A model generated the notes under the pieces. The model was not told where the DNA came from and searched no databases. It saw only the letters and a program-made list of their open reading frames with translations. Below, piece after piece: positions 43,866-43,912 of a stretch of DNA of 43,912 bases. The translations under genes and the position numbers were made by a program. How positions within the stretch are numbered: the stretch's first letter is position 1; each line of letters opens with the position of its first letter. The DNA comes from a virus: IMG/VR virus record IMGVR_UViG_3300047509_000152, positions 1-43,912 of that record, one strand, 5' to 3'.

Positions 43866-43912
43866 GGGGTGGGGGGGCATCGCAATCACCAGCGATTCCG
43901 GCGCCAACAGAC
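43866..43912. other. End of sequence, no gene
   Basis: 47 bases after the HNH stop with a run of seven G. Together with bases 1-36 they would make an 83-base gap on a circular genome, the expected neighbourhood of a packaging site. I cannot identify a cos sequence. Confidence 0.4.

Noticed and set aside
1-43912. LigD or other ATP-dependent DNA ligase partner for Ku
   Set aside because: No ORF shows a ligase motif (KxDG) with supporting context, so Ku must rely on the host if it acts in end joining.

Overview
The window reads as one complete or near-complete genome of a temperate, tailed phage of siphovirus type (HK97-like head, long non-contractile tail) from a GC-rich bacterium. By eye about two thirds of the bases are G or C. 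Structural genes are tightly packed on the + strand with many 4-base ATGA/GTGA overlaps, there are no ribosomal or housekeeping genes, and an integrase, a candidate repressor and an attP-like tRNA fragment lie in the middle of the sequence. The HNH nuclease at the right end and the methyltransferase/terminase genes at the left end would be neighbours on a circle, so the linear ends probably lie near the packaging site. I cannot name the host. The attP core matches the 3' part of a tRNA-Glu(UUC) gene with encoded CCA.

Layout. 0-8.4 kb: ParB-methyltransferase, terminase small subunit, a large terminase split into ATPase and nuclease genes, portal, S49 capsid protease, and a major capsid protein with an unusual hydrophobic N-terminal extension. 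8.4-25.8 kb: decoration-like protein, head-tail connector, head closure, tail terminator, two tail tube-like proteins, G/GT-type chaperone, tape measure, tail hub with Ig-like repeats, then lysis genes (holin-like, coiled-coil membrane protein, lytic transglycosylase, permuted NlpC/P60 enzyme). 25.8-27.9 kb: accessory genes, including a minus-strand SGNH-hydrolase lipoprotein and a 637-bp segment whose inversion would restore two broken genes at once. 28.0-29.4 kb: small unknown genes. 29.4-31.6 kb: attP, integrase and a repressor, divergent from an early + strand operon. 31.6-41.7 kb: early genes with several small HTH and zinc-ribbon proteins, an octapeptide-repeat protein, a DnaA-N-domain replication initiator carrying origin-like iterons inside its gene, a J-domain protein, and a duplicated/recombined cluster of AlpA-like and zinc genes. 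41.7-43.0 kb: minus-strand operon with an excisionase-like HTH, a zinc protein and a full-length Ku. 43.1-43.9 kb: zinc-ribbon protein and HNH nuclease.

How it fits together. The early operon from 31.6 kb, opposed by the candidate repressor, leads to replication from an origin inside the initiator gene. Late genes package and build the virion and lyse the cell. The integrase recombines attP with a host tRNA-Glu gene for lysogeny. Ku could join genome ends with the help of a host ligase; no LigD-type ligase is encoded here. The most unusual points are the apparent inversion at 26.2-26.9 kb, the phage Ku, the shared Ig-like domain inserted in both connector and tail hub, the capsid protein extension, and several frame breaks in small genes that are either decay or assembly indels.
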